From assembly GCA_947258405.1 (NCBI GenBank), contig CAMYIE010000013.1, forward strand, positions 1-64,000: a DNA stretch of 64,000 bases, in the 5' to 3' direction. Below the pieces are notes generated by a model. That model saw only the letters and a program-made list of their open reading frames with translations, did not search any database and was not told where the DNA came from. Source of the DNA: an uncultured Eudoraea sp. (GTDB lineage Bacteria > Bacteroidota > Bacteroidia > Flavobacteriales > Flavobacteriaceae). A program made the translations under genes and the position numbers. Shown piece by piece: positions 55,202 through 64,000 of the stretch. Every line of letters begins with the position of its first letter. Position 1 is the first letter of the stretch.

Positions 55202-56002
55202 CCTGTCCGGAACAATTTCCGCTTCTTCCGGTTTATTGAAAAAATCAACCGATTCAGATTTCTCGCTTAAAGTTACATTACGAAAACTCACGCTGTTTTT
55301 TGGCTCTTTTAAATTTCGTCCTTCATAGTCATACCAGATTATGGATTCAGGCAAGTAAATCCCACCCACATCCTGCCAGCTATTGTAGCGGATCCATTTG
55401 TAATTATCCGACTTTTCACCTGTACGGTAGGTAACAGTATATCCCAGCCAGGCCATTTGCATGGTTTTGGGATCGCAATGAACAAAGTATTCATCCTTGG
55501 GTGAAGTGCCAACACCAGCATTATAGCTAATACGAACTCCGGGATATTCTACCCCTTCAAAAACAAGATCTTCCGTCTCACCATATACAATTCCATCATC
55601 GGCGAGGACAAATGGCATCGCAAAAAAGTAGAACATTAAATTATGGTAGAATACGGGATCTCCTTCATATTGCCCATTTTCATCCAGGAGCCAAATATTT
55701 TTTCCATCGAAACCCATGGCGTAGGCCGGGGTATCGATACGATCCTTTCTGGAGTAGAGATCCACTGTATGCTTTTCTTTAAAATCGGCTCGTGGCATTT
55801 CAAAAACCAGGTTGCGCTGGGATCGCCAATGGTCTAAACCACCATGCGCCTCCAATATATCTGATATCAACTTCGGATAACTTGCTTTTTCCTTTTTAGC
55901 TTGGGCTTCCGCTACCTTTATAGAATCTTTCTTAGCCACTTTATCCCGACAGGCAGTGATCGTTATAAGAAGAAGAAGAAGGATTCCAATAGTCTTTTTC
56001 AT
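55193..56002 (-). CDS. DUF6503-type lipoprotein
   Basis: 269 residues with a lipoprotein signal (IGILLLLLITITAC, Cys at 18), a charged coiled-coil-like linker (residues 20-42), then a beta-rich domain with ILEAHGGLDHWRSQRNLVFEM, YAMGFDGKNIWLLDENGQY and VHCDPKTMQMAWLGYTVTYRTG. The start ILEAHGGLDHW is seen in outer-membrane-lipoprotein sorting (LolA/LolB-like) folds of Bacteroidota; DUF6503 fits the pattern as I recall it. Function unknown. Confidence 0.72.
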   Translation of the reverse strand: MKKTIGILLLLLITITACRDKVAKKDSIKVAEAQAKKEKASYPKLISDILEAHGGLDHWRSQRNLVFEMPRADFKEKHTVDLYSRKDRIDTPAYAMGFDGKNIWLLDENGQYEGDPVFYHNLMFYFFAMPFVLADDGIVYGETEDLVFEGVEYPGVRISYNAGVGTSPKDEYFVHCDPKTMQMAWLGYTVTYRTGEKSDNYKWIRYNSWQDVGGIYLPESIIWYDYEGRNLKEPKNSVSFRNVTLSEKSESVDFFNKPEEAEIVPDRKP

Positions 56003-56063
56003 GATAGTGATTTAAAATTCAGATGCTAAGTCGCAATTATGTCGGGTAATTTACTTAATACTT

Positions 56064-56071
56064 TACATTTG
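56064..56071 (+). promoter_or_regulatory. -7 box at the methyltransferase start
   Basis: TACATTTG (56064-56071) matches the consensus and ends 5 bp before the ATG at 56077; the transcript may start at the codon itself. No TTG at -33. Confidence 0.55.
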
Positions 56072-56076
56072 TTCGA

Positions 56077-56889
56077 ATGGACCCTGTAAAGCATATAGAT
56101 AGTCTTAAAAACACCACCATCAAAGAAGTGGTTCTCATCAAGGAAAAATCGAGGTGGAGAAAAAAGACAGGCCGGTTTGTTGTAGAAGGATTAAGGGAGT
56201 TAAAAATGGCCTTGAATGGCAGTTATATGCTGGAAAGTATATTTTTTGATCCGGGGATTATAGGCCGGGAAGATGTACAGCAAATCCTTAATTCCTACAA
56301 GATATCTGCTGAATTGATCTCGGTTTCGCACGAAGTCTATCGAAGAATCGCTTACCGGGAAAAAACCGAAGGGGTTGTCGCTCTTGGAAAAGCCAAATCA
56401 CACTCTCTGGAATCGATAAAATTTAAGAGGGCCAAACCCCTTATACTTGTTGCCGAAGCACTGGAAAAACCCGGAAATATTGGCGCCCTCTTAAGAACAG
56501 CAGATGCTGCTGCTTTAGATGCAGTAATTATCTCTAACCCAAAAACTGATCTCTACAATCCTAATATTATACGCTCCAGTCTGGGTTGTGTTTTTAGTGT
56601 CCCTATAGCGGCGGCACCAAATGCCGAGGTAATCGAATACCTCAGGAAGAATAATATAACAACCTATGCAGCCCATTTAGGAGCCAAACACAATTATAGC
56701 GATATGGATCTCAGTTCTTGCTCGGCCCTGGTGGTAGGAGCAGAATCTTCTGGTTTATCCGAAGAATGGACCCGTGAGGCCAATCAACGAATAATCATTC
56801 CCATGCGAGGTGAAATAGACTCGATGAATGTGTCGGTATCGGCCGCAATACTTATATTTGAGGCGATGCGGCAGAGAGGTTTTGAATAA
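56077..56889 (+). CDS. TrmH/SpoU-family RNA 2'-O-methyltransferase
   Basis: 270 residues. An N-terminal substrate-binding part (RWRKKTGRFVVEGLRELKMAL) and the knotted SPOUT domain: LVAEALEKPGNIGALLRTADAA (motif 1 with the Asn and Arg), NPNIIRSSLGCVFSVPI, LVVGAESSGLSEEWTREA and IPMRGEIDSMNVSVSAAILIFEAMRQ (motif 3). It probably methylates ribose on 23S rRNA or tRNA with S-adenosylmethionine; the exact site cannot be told. A 7-bp hairpin (56894-56912) follows. Confidence 0.92.
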   Translation: MDPVKHIDSLKNTTIKEVVLIKEKSRWRKKTGRFVVEGLRELKMALNGSYMLESIFFDPGIIGREDVQQILNSYKISAELISVSHEVYRRIAYREKTEGVVALGKAKSHSLESIKFKRAKPLILVAEALEKPGNIGALLRTADAAALDAVIISNPKTDLYNPNIIRSSLGCVFSVPIAAAPNAEVIEYLRKNNITTYAAHLGAKHNYSDMDLSSCSALVVGAESSGLSEEWTREANQRIIIPMRGEIDSMNVSVSAAILIFEAMRQRGFE

Positions 56890-56893
56890 ATTT

Positions 56894-56912
56894 TCAACAC
56901 GGAAAGTGTTGA
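56894..56912 (+). terminator. stem-loop after the methyltransferase gene
   Basis: TCAACAC (56894-56900), GGAAA, GTGTTGA (56906-56912) is a perfect 7-bp stem just after the stop. It lacks a T-run, so it is a weak terminator or RNA-stabilising hairpin. Confidence 0.4.
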
Positions 56913-56970
56913 GTAGATTTGGTCAGGGATAAACCGTTTAACTAAAAACATTATTTGAATTCCATCACGA

Positions 56971-58203
56971 ATGAGCGAATCCATCTTATTTAAGATCATC
57001 ATTGCAGTTCTGCTATTGCAATTTGCAATGGAAACCTTGCTTAATTATCTCAATGCCCGGAGATTTGGTGATGCCATCCCGGACGAATTGAATGATGTTT
57101 TCGATAATGAAGCCTACAGAAAGTCACAGGATTACAAACACCGCAATTATCGTTTCGGGTTGATCTCATCTGTTTTTTCACTTCTCCTCACTCTGGGATT
57201 TCTGGTATTGGGCGGATTTGAATGGGCAGACCAACTTGCGCTGGGGGTTTCATCAAACCCGATAATTAGGGCACTTGTTTTCTTTGGGGTTATTCTGCTG
57301 GGAAGCGACCTGCTCAGCACTCCGTTTTCGTGGTATCAGACCTTTGTAATCGAAGAAAAATTCGGATTTAATAAAACCACCCCCCGACTTTTCATCCTGG
57401 ATAAAATCAAAGGTTGGTTACTTCTATTTATTCTGGGTGGTGGTATGCTGGCACTGATCATCTGGTTTTACAATTGGGCAGGCTCATCATTCTGGCTTTA
57501 TGCCTGGGGAATAATTGCATTGTTTTCAATAGTTGTCAATCTTTTATATAGCAGGCTAATCGTTCCTATTTTCAACAAGCAAACCCCTCTCGAAGAAGGT
57601 AGTTTACGCGACAAAATCAGATCTTATGCTCTAGATGTAGGCTTCGAACTGCGCCACATTTATGTTATTGATGGCTCCAAACGAAGCACCAAGGCCAATG
57701 CCTATTTTTCAGGTTTCGGCAGGGAGAAACGCGTTACGCTCTTCGACACACTGCTCTCCGACCTGAACGAAGATGAGATTGTGGCGGTTTTAGCGCATGA
57801 AGTGGGCCATTACAAACGACATCATATCCTTGTAAATCTGTTCGTGTCTATACTTCTTACCGGATTTACGCTATTTCTTTTATCAGTATTTATCAATAAC
57901 CCGGAACTATCGCTTGCTATTGGGGTGTCACAACCCAGTTTCCATGCCGGACTTATCGGTTTTGGGATCCTTTACAGCCCTATCTCTGAACTTACCGGGC
58001 TTATTATGAATTATTTTTCCCGGAAGTTTGAATATCAGGCCGATGACTATGCCCGTAAAACTTACCATTCGGAGCCGCTTATAACCTCACTAAAGAAGCT
58101 TTCAAAGAACAGCCTGAGTAATCTCACTCCCCATCCTGCATATGTTTTTGTACACTACTCACACCCTCCTCTGATTAAGCGGATATTAAACTTAAAGGCA
58201 TGA
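56971..58203 (+). CDS. M48-family CAAX-type (Ste24-like) membrane protease
   Basis: 410 residues with about seven hydrophobic segments. N-terminal CAAX-protease region: LLSTPFSWYQTFVIEEKFGFNKTTPRLFILDKIKG is the family signature. The zinc site is VAVLAHEVGHYKRHHIL (HEVGH), with the third ligand Glu in the later KFEYQADDYARK. Close to STE24/HtpX-type enzymes that act on membrane or short peptide substrates. Encoded in the same direction as relA/spoT, 41 bp before it. Confidence 0.93.
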   Translation: MSESILFKIIIAVLLLQFAMETLLNYLNARRFGDAIPDELNDVFDNEAYRKSQDYKHRNYRFGLISSVFSLLLTLGFLVLGGFEWADQLALGVSSNPIIRALVFFGVILLGSDLLSTPFSWYQTFVIEEKFGFNKTTPRLFILDKIKGWLLLFILGGGMLALIIWFYNWAGSSFWLYAWGIIALFSIVVNLLYSRLIVPIFNKQTPLEEGSLRDKIRSYALDVGFELRHIYVIDGSKRSTKANAYFSGFGREKRVTLFDTLLSDLNEDEIVAVLAHEVGHYKRHHILVNLFVSILLTGFTLFLLSVFINNPELSLAIGVSQPSFHAGLIGFGILYSPISELTGLIMNYFSRKFEYQADDYARKTYHSEPLITSLKKLSKNSLSNLTPHPAYVFVHYSHPPLIKRILNLKA

Positions 58204-58244
58204 TTTTTGTTGATTAGGAGGCTAAGAATGATTAATTTTAGACT

Positions 58245-60452
58245 ATGAGGACGGAAACACTCATAGAGAAGGAAAACAAGGAGATCGCCAAACAATACAA
58301 GGAACTCCTGCGCATCAGTTATCAGAACCTCAACGCTGAAGATAAGAAACTGATACGCCTGGCCTTTGATACTGCTGTAGATGCACACAAGAATCAAAGA
58401 AGGAAATCAGGAGAAGCCTATGTATTCCATCCTATCGCTGTGGCCAAGATCGTGGCTTCGGAAATCGGGCTGGATGCCACTTCCATAGCCTCTGCCCTTT
58501 TACACGATGTTGTTGAAGATACCGATTATACCCTAGATGACATCGAGCGAATGTTCGGGGAAACCATCGCCAGGATCGTAGACGGGCTTACAAAGATTGC
58601 CCATCTGAAAAAAGACATGAATATCTCCCAACAGGCGGAGAATTTCAGAAAGATGCTGCTCACCCTGCATGATGATGTAAGGGTTATTATCATCAAGATA
58701 GCAGACCGTTATCACAATATGCTGACCATGGATGCCATGCCAGAGCATAAACAGGTAAAAATGGCTTCCGAAACCCTATATATCTATGCTCCGCTTGCTC
58801 ATAGAATAGGCCTCTACAATATTAAGACCGAGCTTGAGGATCTAAGTCTGAAATATACAGAACCAGAGGTATACCGTGATATTCAGGAAAAGATAGAACA
58901 TACCAAGGAAGAGCAGCAACGATATATCGACGATTTCTCAGATGTGATACGTGATTCACTAGACAAAGAGGGGCTGAAGTATACCGTTAAAGGTAGGATG
59001 AAATCTACCTATTCCATCCGTAAAAAAATGTTATCGCAGAACGTAAGGTTCGACGAGATCTACGACAAGTTTGCCATCAGGATCATTTATGAATCGGACG
59101 ATCAGAACGAAAAATTTCTCGCCTGGAAGATCTATTCGATTGTTACCGACCACTTCACCCCCAATCCGATAAGGTTGCGCGATTGGATATCCTCACCTAA
59201 ATCGACCGGATATGAGGCTTTGCACATTACTGTTATGGGACCGGAAGGCCGTTGGGTAGAAGTGCAGATCCGAAGTGAACGTATGCACGAAATAGCAGAA
59301 AAAGGATATGCGGCTCATTTTAAGTACAAGCATGGTGAGCAGAAGGAACAAGGTATTGAAGAATGGTTGAACCGCTTGCAGGAAGCTCTGGAGAGTTCCA
59401 ATGGGAATGCGGTCGACTTCGTAGAGGAATTCAAACTGAATCTATATTCGAAGGAGATATTTGTATTTACCCCCAGGGGTGATTTGAAATCACTTCCCAA
59501 AGATTCCACACCACTCGATTTTGCCTTCAACATCCATACGGAAGTTGGAATGAGGACCAGAGGAGCAAAAGTAAATGGTAAACTGGTCCCCCTCAGTACA
59601 ACACTTCAAAGCGGTGACCAGGTAGAAATCATCACCTCAGATAGTGCCAAGCCAAGCCAGAGCTGGCTAGATTATGCCACTACCGCGAGGGCAAGGGCAA
59701 AAATCAGATCCTCGTTACGTGAGGAAAAGAAACTCATTGCCAATGATGGGAAAGAGATTTTACGCAGAAAATTAAAATCTCAAAAGATCACATTAAACGA
59801 AGATGTGGTAAACAAGATGGTGGTCTATTTTAAATTACAGACTTCGCTCGACCTATTTTACCGTGTAGGTCTGGGTGCCATCGATAACCAGAAGATAAAG
59901 GAGTTTGCCTCCTCCTATAACAATGCTTTTATCAGCTTTTTCAAAAATAAGATCAGACGAAAAGCGATCCCGGAAAATATCGACCGGGAAGAGATCACCT
60001 CGAAATACGATCTGTTGGTCTTTGGCAAAGAGGAAGAAAAACTAGGCTATATACTCTCTAAATGCTGTACCCCGATCCCGGGAGATGACGTATTTGGTTT
60101 CCTGAGTGTAAATGAAGGTATTAAGGTGCATAAGAAAAACTGTCCCAATGCCATTTCCCTGCAATCAAACTATGCTTACAGGATCATTCAGGCTAAATGG
60201 ATAGATTCCTCCCAGGAAGTATTTACCTCCGAGATCAAGCTTAGTGGCATCGATAACCTGGGCCTACTTAATGAAATCACCGAGATCATTTCAGATAACA
60301 TGCATGTGAATATGAAAAATCTGAACTTCAGTACCGATGGCGGTACTTTTACCGGCACCATCTCAGTGGTAGTAAAAAACCAATCGATTCTTAAAAAGCT
60401 GATCCAAAATCTCAAACAGATAGGTGGCATTGAAAAAGTGATCAGATTATAA
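58245..60452 (+). CDS. bifunctional (p)ppGpp synthetase/hydrolase
   Basis: A RelA/SpoT-type enzyme of 735 residues that makes and degrades the stringent-response alarmone. N-terminal HD hydrolase: YVFHPIAVAKIVASEIGLD and SALLHDVVEDTDYTLDDI with the HDxxED motif intact. Synthetase: GRMKSTYSIRKKM, RIIYESDDQNEKFLAW, RLRDWISSPKSTGYEALHITVMGPEGRWVEVQIRS. TGS domain: FTPRGDLKSLPKDSTPLDFAFNIHTEVG; the C-terminus has a zinc-finger-like CCTPIPGDDVFGF and an ACT domain. Both activities look intact. Confidence 0.95.
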   Translation: MRTETLIEKENKEIAKQYKELLRISYQNLNAEDKKLIRLAFDTAVDAHKNQRRKSGEAYVFHPIAVAKIVASEIGLDATSIASALLHDVVEDTDYTLDDIERMFGETIARIVDGLTKIAHLKKDMNISQQAENFRKMLLTLHDDVRVIIIKIADRYHNMLTMDAMPEHKQVKMASETLYIYAPLAHRIGLYNIKTELEDLSLKYTEPEVYRDIQEKIEHTKEEQQRYIDDFSDVIRDSLDKEGLKYTVKGRMKSTYSIRKKMLSQNVRFDEIYDKFAIRIIYESDDQNEKFLAWKIYSIVTDHFTPNPIRLRDWISSPKSTGYEALHITVMGPEGRWVEVQIRSERMHEIAEKGYAAHFKYKHGEQKEQGIEEWLNRLQEALESSNGNAVDFVEEFKLNLYSKEIFVFTPRGDLKSLPKDSTPLDFAFNIHTEVGMRTRGAKVNGKLVPLSTTLQSGDQVEIITSDSAKPSQSWLDYATTARARAKIRSSLREEKKLIANDGKEILRRKLKSQKITLNEDVVNKMVVYFKLQTSLDLFYRVGLGAIDNQKIKEFASSYNNAFISFFKNKIRRKAIPENIDREEITSKYDLLVFGKEEEKLGYILSKCCTPIPGDDVFGFLSVNEGIKVHKKNCPNAISLQSNYAYRIIQAKWIDSSQEVFTSEIKLSGIDNLGLLNEITEIISDNMHVNMKNLNFSTDGGTFTGTISVVVKNQSILKKLIQNLKQIGGIEKVIRL

Positions 60453-60497
60453 TACTTTTTGGTATTATATCAGGCTGTATTTCCACTTACGGGATGT

Positions 60498-60528
60498 TGA
60501 GCATTCTCATTTTTAACTGTACCTTTGC
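60498..60528 (+). promoter_or_regulatory. promoter of the Fur-family gene
   Basis: TTG (60498-60500), 20 bp, TACCTTTG (60521-60528), an exact consensus. The next in-frame ATG is at 60540, 11 bp downstream; a TTG inside the -7 box is excluded as start. Confidence 0.73.
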
Positions 60529-60539
60529 AGATAGTTCTA

Positions 60540-61007
60540 ATGAAGGTGTTTATGAGCACAAATAAGGATCAGGAAATTGTAAAAAATGTCTTCACGACAT
60601 TTCTGGAGGACAATGGACATCGCAAAACACCAGAAAGATATGCTATTCTTCAAGAGATCTATGACAGTGAAGATCATTTTGATATAGAATCCCTTTATAT
60701 CAAGATGAAGAATAAGAACTACCGGGTAAGCCGAGCCACGCTTTATAACACTATTGAACTGTTACTGGATTGTAAACTGGTCCGTAAACACCAGTTTGGA
60801 AAAAATCAGGCCCAATACGAAAAATCATATTTTGATCGGCAACACGATCACGTCATCCTTACCGACACAGGAGAGGTGGTGGAGTTTTGTGACCCGAGGA
60901 TAGAATCGATAAAAAAGACCATAGAAGAGGTTTTCGACATAAAAATCAACAACCATTCACTCTACTTCTATGGCACAAGGAACCAGGAAAAAGAATCAAC
61001 AAAATAA
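60540..61007 (+). CDS. Fur-family metal-responsive repressor
   Basis: 155 residues from ATG 60540 (or 60552). The winged helix is [56 protein letters not shown]; the metal-site region [21 protein letters not shown] holds the usual His-x-Asp-His. The Cys-x-x-Cys pair that holds structural zinc in many Fur proteins is replaced by Leu and Thr (VILTDTGEV). It likely regulates iron or peroxide genes. purA follows 13 bp later and may be co-transcribed. Confidence 0.9.
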   Translation: MKVFMSTNKDQEIVKNVFTTFLEDNGHRKTPERYAILQEIYDSEDHFDIESLYIKMKNKNYRVSRATLYNTIELLLDCKLVRKHQFGKNQAQYEKSYFDRQHDHVILTDTGEVVEFCDPRIESIKKTIEEVFDIKINNHSLYFYGTRNQEKESTK

Positions 61008-61020
61008 CCAAATCAAATTC

Positions 61021-62298
61021 ATGGCGGTAGACTTGCTACTAGGACTACAGTGGGGGGATGAAGGAAAAGGAAAGATTGTAGACGTACTAACAGCTAATTA
61101 CGATATTATAGCTCGATTTCAGGGCGGACCCAACGCCGGGCACACGCTCGAATTCGACGGCATCAAGCACGTGCTTCATACCATTCCATCGGGAATATTC
61201 CACGAAAATGCGATCAATATAGTGGGTAACGGTGTGGTCATCGATCCGGTCATCTTCAGGAAAGAGCTGCAGAACCTCGAGAAATTCGATCTGGACATCA
61301 ATAGTAAATTATTTATCTCCAGAAAGGCCCATCTGATACTTCCCACACACCGGCTGTTAGATGCGGCATCTGAAGCGGCGAAAGGCAAGGCCAAGATCGG
61401 GTCAACGCTTAAAGGAATAGGCCCTACATACATGGATAAGACAGGACGCAACGGGATGAGGGTTGGGGACCTGGAGCTAGAAAGCTGGTGCGACAAATAC
61501 CGGAGTCTGGCTAATAAACATCAGGCGATGATTTCGTTCTATGATGTGGATGTACAATACGACCTGGCTGAACTGGAAGCCGAATTCTTTGAAGCCGTAG
61601 AACATTTAAAGAAACTTACCTTTATAGATAGTGAAGAATACCTCTATCAGGCTCAGCAAGCGGGTAAAAAGATCCTGGCCGAAGGGGCCCAGGGTTCCTT
61701 ATTGGACATCGATTTTGGAACCTATCCCTATGTTACTTCTTCCAATACTACAGCGGCAGGTGCCTGCACAGGTCTTGGGGTTGCCCCGGGAAACATCGGG
61801 GAAGTTTTAGGAATTTTTAAAGCCTATACCACAAGAGTGGGCAGTGGTCCTTTTCCAACAGAACTCTTCGATGAAGATGGCGCCACAATGAGCAAGGTAG
61901 GAAATGAATTCGGAGCAACAACCGGCCGACCCAGAAGATGTGGTTGGCTCGACCTGGTAGCCCTCAAGTATGCTGTCCAAATCAATGGAGTTACCGCTCT
62001 TATGATGATGAAAGCCGATGTATTAAGTGGCTTCGATTCTTTAAAAATCTGTACCGCATACAAGTATCGGGGTAAAACCATCAATCACCTGCCATTCAAT
62101 ATCGAATCCGATAATGTAACGCCCGTCTACACGGAGATGAAAGGTTGGAAAAAGGACCTTACCAGGATGACCAAGGAATCCGAAATCCCGGAAACACTGA
62201 ATCAGTACATCGAATTCCTGGAGGGCGAACTCCAGATACCGATTAAGATCGTATCGGTTGGCCCTGACCGGAAACAAACCATTCATCGTTCGAAGTAA
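61021..62298 (+). CDS. purA: adenylosuccinate synthetase
   Basis: Joins IMP and aspartate with GTP in AMP synthesis. 425 residues from the ATG at 61021; the frame upstream lies over the end of the Fur gene. Motifs: LGLQWGDEGKGKIVDVL (P-loop), QGGPNAGHTLEF, GSTLKGIGPTYMDKTGRNGMRVGDL, LAEGAQGSLLDIDFGTYPYVTSSNTTA, VGSGPFPTEL and GRPRRCGWLDLVAL. Standard length. Confidence 0.96.
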   Translation: MAVDLLLGLQWGDEGKGKIVDVLTANYDIIARFQGGPNAGHTLEFDGIKHVLHTIPSGIFHENAINIVGNGVVIDPVIFRKELQNLEKFDLDINSKLFISRKAHLILPTHRLLDAASEAAKGKAKIGSTLKGIGPTYMDKTGRNGMRVGDLELESWCDKYRSLANKHQAMISFYDVDVQYDLAELEAEFFEAVEHLKKLTFIDSEEYLYQAQQAGKKILAEGAQGSLLDIDFGTYPYVTSSNTTAAGACTGLGVAPGNIGEVLGIFKAYTTRVGSGPFPTELFDEDGATMSKVGNEFGATTGRPRRCGWLDLVALKYAVQINGVTALMMMKADVLSGFDSLKICTAYKYRGKTINHLPFNIESDNVTPVYTEMKGWKKDLTRMTKESEIPETLNQYIEFLEGELQIPIKIVSVGPDRKQTIHRSK

Positions 62299-62370
62299 AA
62301 AGCGACCGATTTACATGTTAGCATCATCCTAAAACTATCCTAATTAAGTCAGGGAAAAGTTGAAAAGAAT

Positions 62371-62378
62371 TATTTTTG
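62371..62378 (+). promoter_or_regulatory. -7 box just before the OstA-like gene
   Basis: TATTTTTG (62371-62378) matches the consensus and ends 6 bp before the ATG at 62385, again leaving almost no leader. No TTG lies at the expected -33 spacing. Confidence 0.52.
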
Positions 62379-62384
62379 GACAGA

Positions 62385-64000
62385 ATGAGAGTGCGAAAAT
62401 ACTTGTTGGCTTTATGTTCCTCGCTGATATTCTCTATGCCGTTAAGTGCGCAGGAGCCATCGGCTGAGGAGCGTCAGATCAACATAGTCTACGGTGCAAA
62501 CTTCACCAAGGACGAAGAACAATTCCCCGGTGCCTCTCTGTTTAGTAAAGACAACAGACAGGTTCAATTTGAGCATGAGGGCGCAAATCTCTGGTGCGAT
62601 GTCGCCATTTTTTATCAAAAAGAAAACCGACTTAAGGCGATTGGAAATATCCGTTTACAGCAGGGAGATAGTATCCAGTTAAATAGTGGTCGGATCGATT
62701 TCGACGGGAATAAAAGCCTGGCCAAAGCCTGGGAGCGTGTGGTCTTGAGAAATCCGGAAATGACGCTCCGAACCGATACGCTATATTGGGACCGGGCTTT
62801 ACAGGAATCGTATTATAACAGTGGGGGAACTATTGTAGATTCTGCCAATACGCTTACCAGCAAGAAAGGGCGATACTTCATGATCCCAAAAAAATATCGT
62901 TTCCTCGATAGTGTTAAGATCAATAATCCGGAGTATACCCTGGAATCGAAACAGCTCGATTACTATACCACTTCCAGAAATGCCTATATGTACGGTCCAT
63001 CAACCATCACTGGTGACACTTATAAGATCTACTGTGAACGCGGCTTTTACGATACCAAAATTGAAAGTGGCTACGGTATTAAAAATACGCGTATCGATTA
63101 CAATGATCGAATAATCGAGGGAGACAGTGTCTATTTTGACAAAGCGTCCGAATTTGCTTCTGCTACCAACAATATCAAAGTTACCGATACAGTAAATCAG
63201 GGGGTTATCAGGGCGCATTATGCAGAAGTTTTTAAAGCAAAAGATTCGGTTTTTGCCACAAAAAGGGCAGTGTCGGTGAGTCTGGTGGAGAAGGACTCAC
63301 TTTATATGCATGGCGATACACTGATGATAACCGGTAAACCCGACCAAAGGATTCTCAGAGCATTTAGAAATGCCAAATTCTACAAAACAGATCTAAGCGG
63401 CAAATGCGATTCCATACATTATGAACAGCGAACAGGGGTGACACAAATGGTGACAGATCCAGTGTTATGGAACCTCGAAAACCAAATGACAGGTGATAGT
63501 ATTCATTTGCTGAGTGATAGTGAGACTCAAAAACTGGACTCTTTAAAAGTGCTTAACAATGCATTTATTATTTCACTTGATAGTGTAAGCAAAACAGGCT
63601 ATAACCAGGCAAAGGGTAAAGATCTCTTCGGGCAGTTCATCGAGAACGAATTGAAGATCGTAGATCTGGTGAAAAATACCGAAGTGATTTACTATATGTA
63701 CAACGACGATAATGAGCTCATCGGTATCAATAAAACTATTTGCAGCGCCATCCAGATGAAGCTAGACAGCAGTGATATTGAAGAGATCACATTTTTTACT
63801 GATCCCGACGGGGATATTTTCCCCGAAAAGGAATTACCGTTGAATAGTCGTAAATTAAAGGGGTTTATTTGGCGTGGTGATGAGCGGATCCGCACCAAGG
63901 ATGATATCTTCGATGAAGATGACAACAATATTGAATTGGTCAGGATAGAGGGTGTAGACCATCCCCTTGATGCCTTGGAGGAAGAAAATCTGCCGGAAGA
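62385..64000 (+). CDS. OstA/LptA-like periplasmic protein (runs off the window)
   Basis: An open frame of at least 538 codons without a stop, cut by the window end. A signal peptide (YLLALCSSLIFSMPLSAQ) is followed by repeated beta-strand units typical of OstA/LptA-like lipopolysaccharide transport proteins: NIVYGANFTKDEEQFPGASL, GNIRLQQGDSIQLNSGRIDFDGN, LDYYTTSRNAYMYGPSTITGD, GYGIKNTRIDYNDRIIEGDSVYFD. The last part (DNNIELVRIEG) is still repeat-like. It probably takes part in LPS export. First codon is ATG at 62385. Confidence 0.85.
   Translation, partial: MRVRKYLLALCSSLIFSMPLSAQEPSAEERQINIVYGANFTKDEEQFPGASLFSKDNRQVQFEHEGANLWCDVAIFYQKENRLKAIGNIRLQQGDSIQLNSGRIDFDGNKSLAKAWERVVLRNPEMTLRTDTLYWDRALQESYYNSGGTIVDSANTLTSKKGRYFMIPKKYRFLDSVKINNPEYTLESKQLDYYTTSRNAYMYGPSTITGDTYKIYCERGFYDTKIESGYGIKNTRIDYNDRIIEGDSVYFDKASEFASATNNIKVTDTVNQGVIRAHYAEVFKAKDSVFATKRAVSVSLVEKDSLYMHGDTLMITGKPDQRILRAFRNAKFYKTDLSGKCDSIHYEQRTGVTQMVTDPVLWNLENQMTGDSIHLLSDSETQKLDSLKVLNNAFIISLDSVSKTGYNQAKGKDLFGQFIENELKIVDLVKNTEVIYYMYNDDNELIGINKTICSAIQMKLDSSDIEEITFFTDPDGDIFPEKELPLNSRKLKGFIWRGDERIRTKDDIFDEDDNNIELVRIEGVDHPLDALEEENLPE

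Overview
The window looks like a chromosomal segment of a marine-type member of the Flavobacteriaceae (phylum Bacteroidota). Support for this: TAnnTTTG / TTG promoters of the Bacteroidota type, the near absence of Shine-Dalgarno sequences, a type IX secretion (type B) C-terminal domain on a giant SprB-repeat adhesin, a GldI-type lipoprotein isomerase, a glucosamine-6-phosphate deaminase fused to a PIG-L domain, a large signal peptidase I, and many lipoproteins with DUF families typical of the group (DUF5777, DUF3810, DUF5683, DUF6122, DUF6503). It is mostly core genome. I saw no prophage, insertion sequence, CRISPR array, tRNA or rRNA.

Layout. 1-341: non-coding, with a degenerate direct repeat and a GC-rich hairpin. 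342-6695: a compact plus-strand respiratory operon: hexaheme cytochrome lipoprotein with a collagen-like stalk, monoheme lipoprotein, DUF5777 beta-barrel, small twin-arginine protein, Tat-exported four-cluster iron-sulfur protein, NrfD-type quinol subunit, an Ig-like membrane-anchored protein and a monoheme cytochrome c. It has no molybdopterin subunit. A hemA gene follows it. 8463-16799: a 2778-residue adhesin. 16937-18500: PQQ-type sugar dehydrogenase plus cytochrome c. 18502-26244: a peptidoglycan amino-sugar recycling locus (murQ and a DeoR regulator, divergent from nagB-PIG-L, an AmpG-like transporter, a GH3 glycosidase broken by an in-frame TGA, and anmK). 26262-34433: propionyl-CoA carboxylase (minus strand) facing away from udk-divIC-methylmalonyl-CoA mutase (plus strand), together giving propionyl-CoA to succinyl-CoA apart from the epimerase. 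34653-40475: parAB, DUF5683, dapB, lepB, WbqC and DUF6122. 40501-45690: two minus-strand units, TPR protein-ribH and small membrane protein-mutL-two rhomboid proteases. 45793-52401: recF, a lipoprotein, DUF721, ndk, a PhoD-like phosphatase, an NrnA-like phosphoesterase, gldI, a cyclophilin-FKBP fusion and a CBS protein. 52479-64000: pepD, DUF3810, DUF6503, an rRNA methyltransferase, an M48 protease, relA/spoT, a Fur-family regulator, purA and the start of an OstA-like protein.

The best candidate for an undescribed system is the 342-6695 operon. The iron-sulfur subunit has 15 instead of 16 cluster cysteines: the second Cys of motif I is Ala99. This suggests one [3Fe-4S] plus three [4Fe-4S] clusters, as in ActB of alternative complex III. 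The NrfD subunit could take electrons from menaquinol, the c-type cytochromes could carry them across the periplasm, and the beta-barrel with the hexaheme lipoprotein could form an outer-membrane exit. That architecture is inferred from gene content only. Other points worth a look are the nonsense codon in the GH3 gene, the nested inverted repeats between the recycling regulator and nagB, a run of genes whose -7 box lies only 5-8 nt from the start codon (possible leaderless mRNAs), and a MutL with eroded endonuclease motifs.
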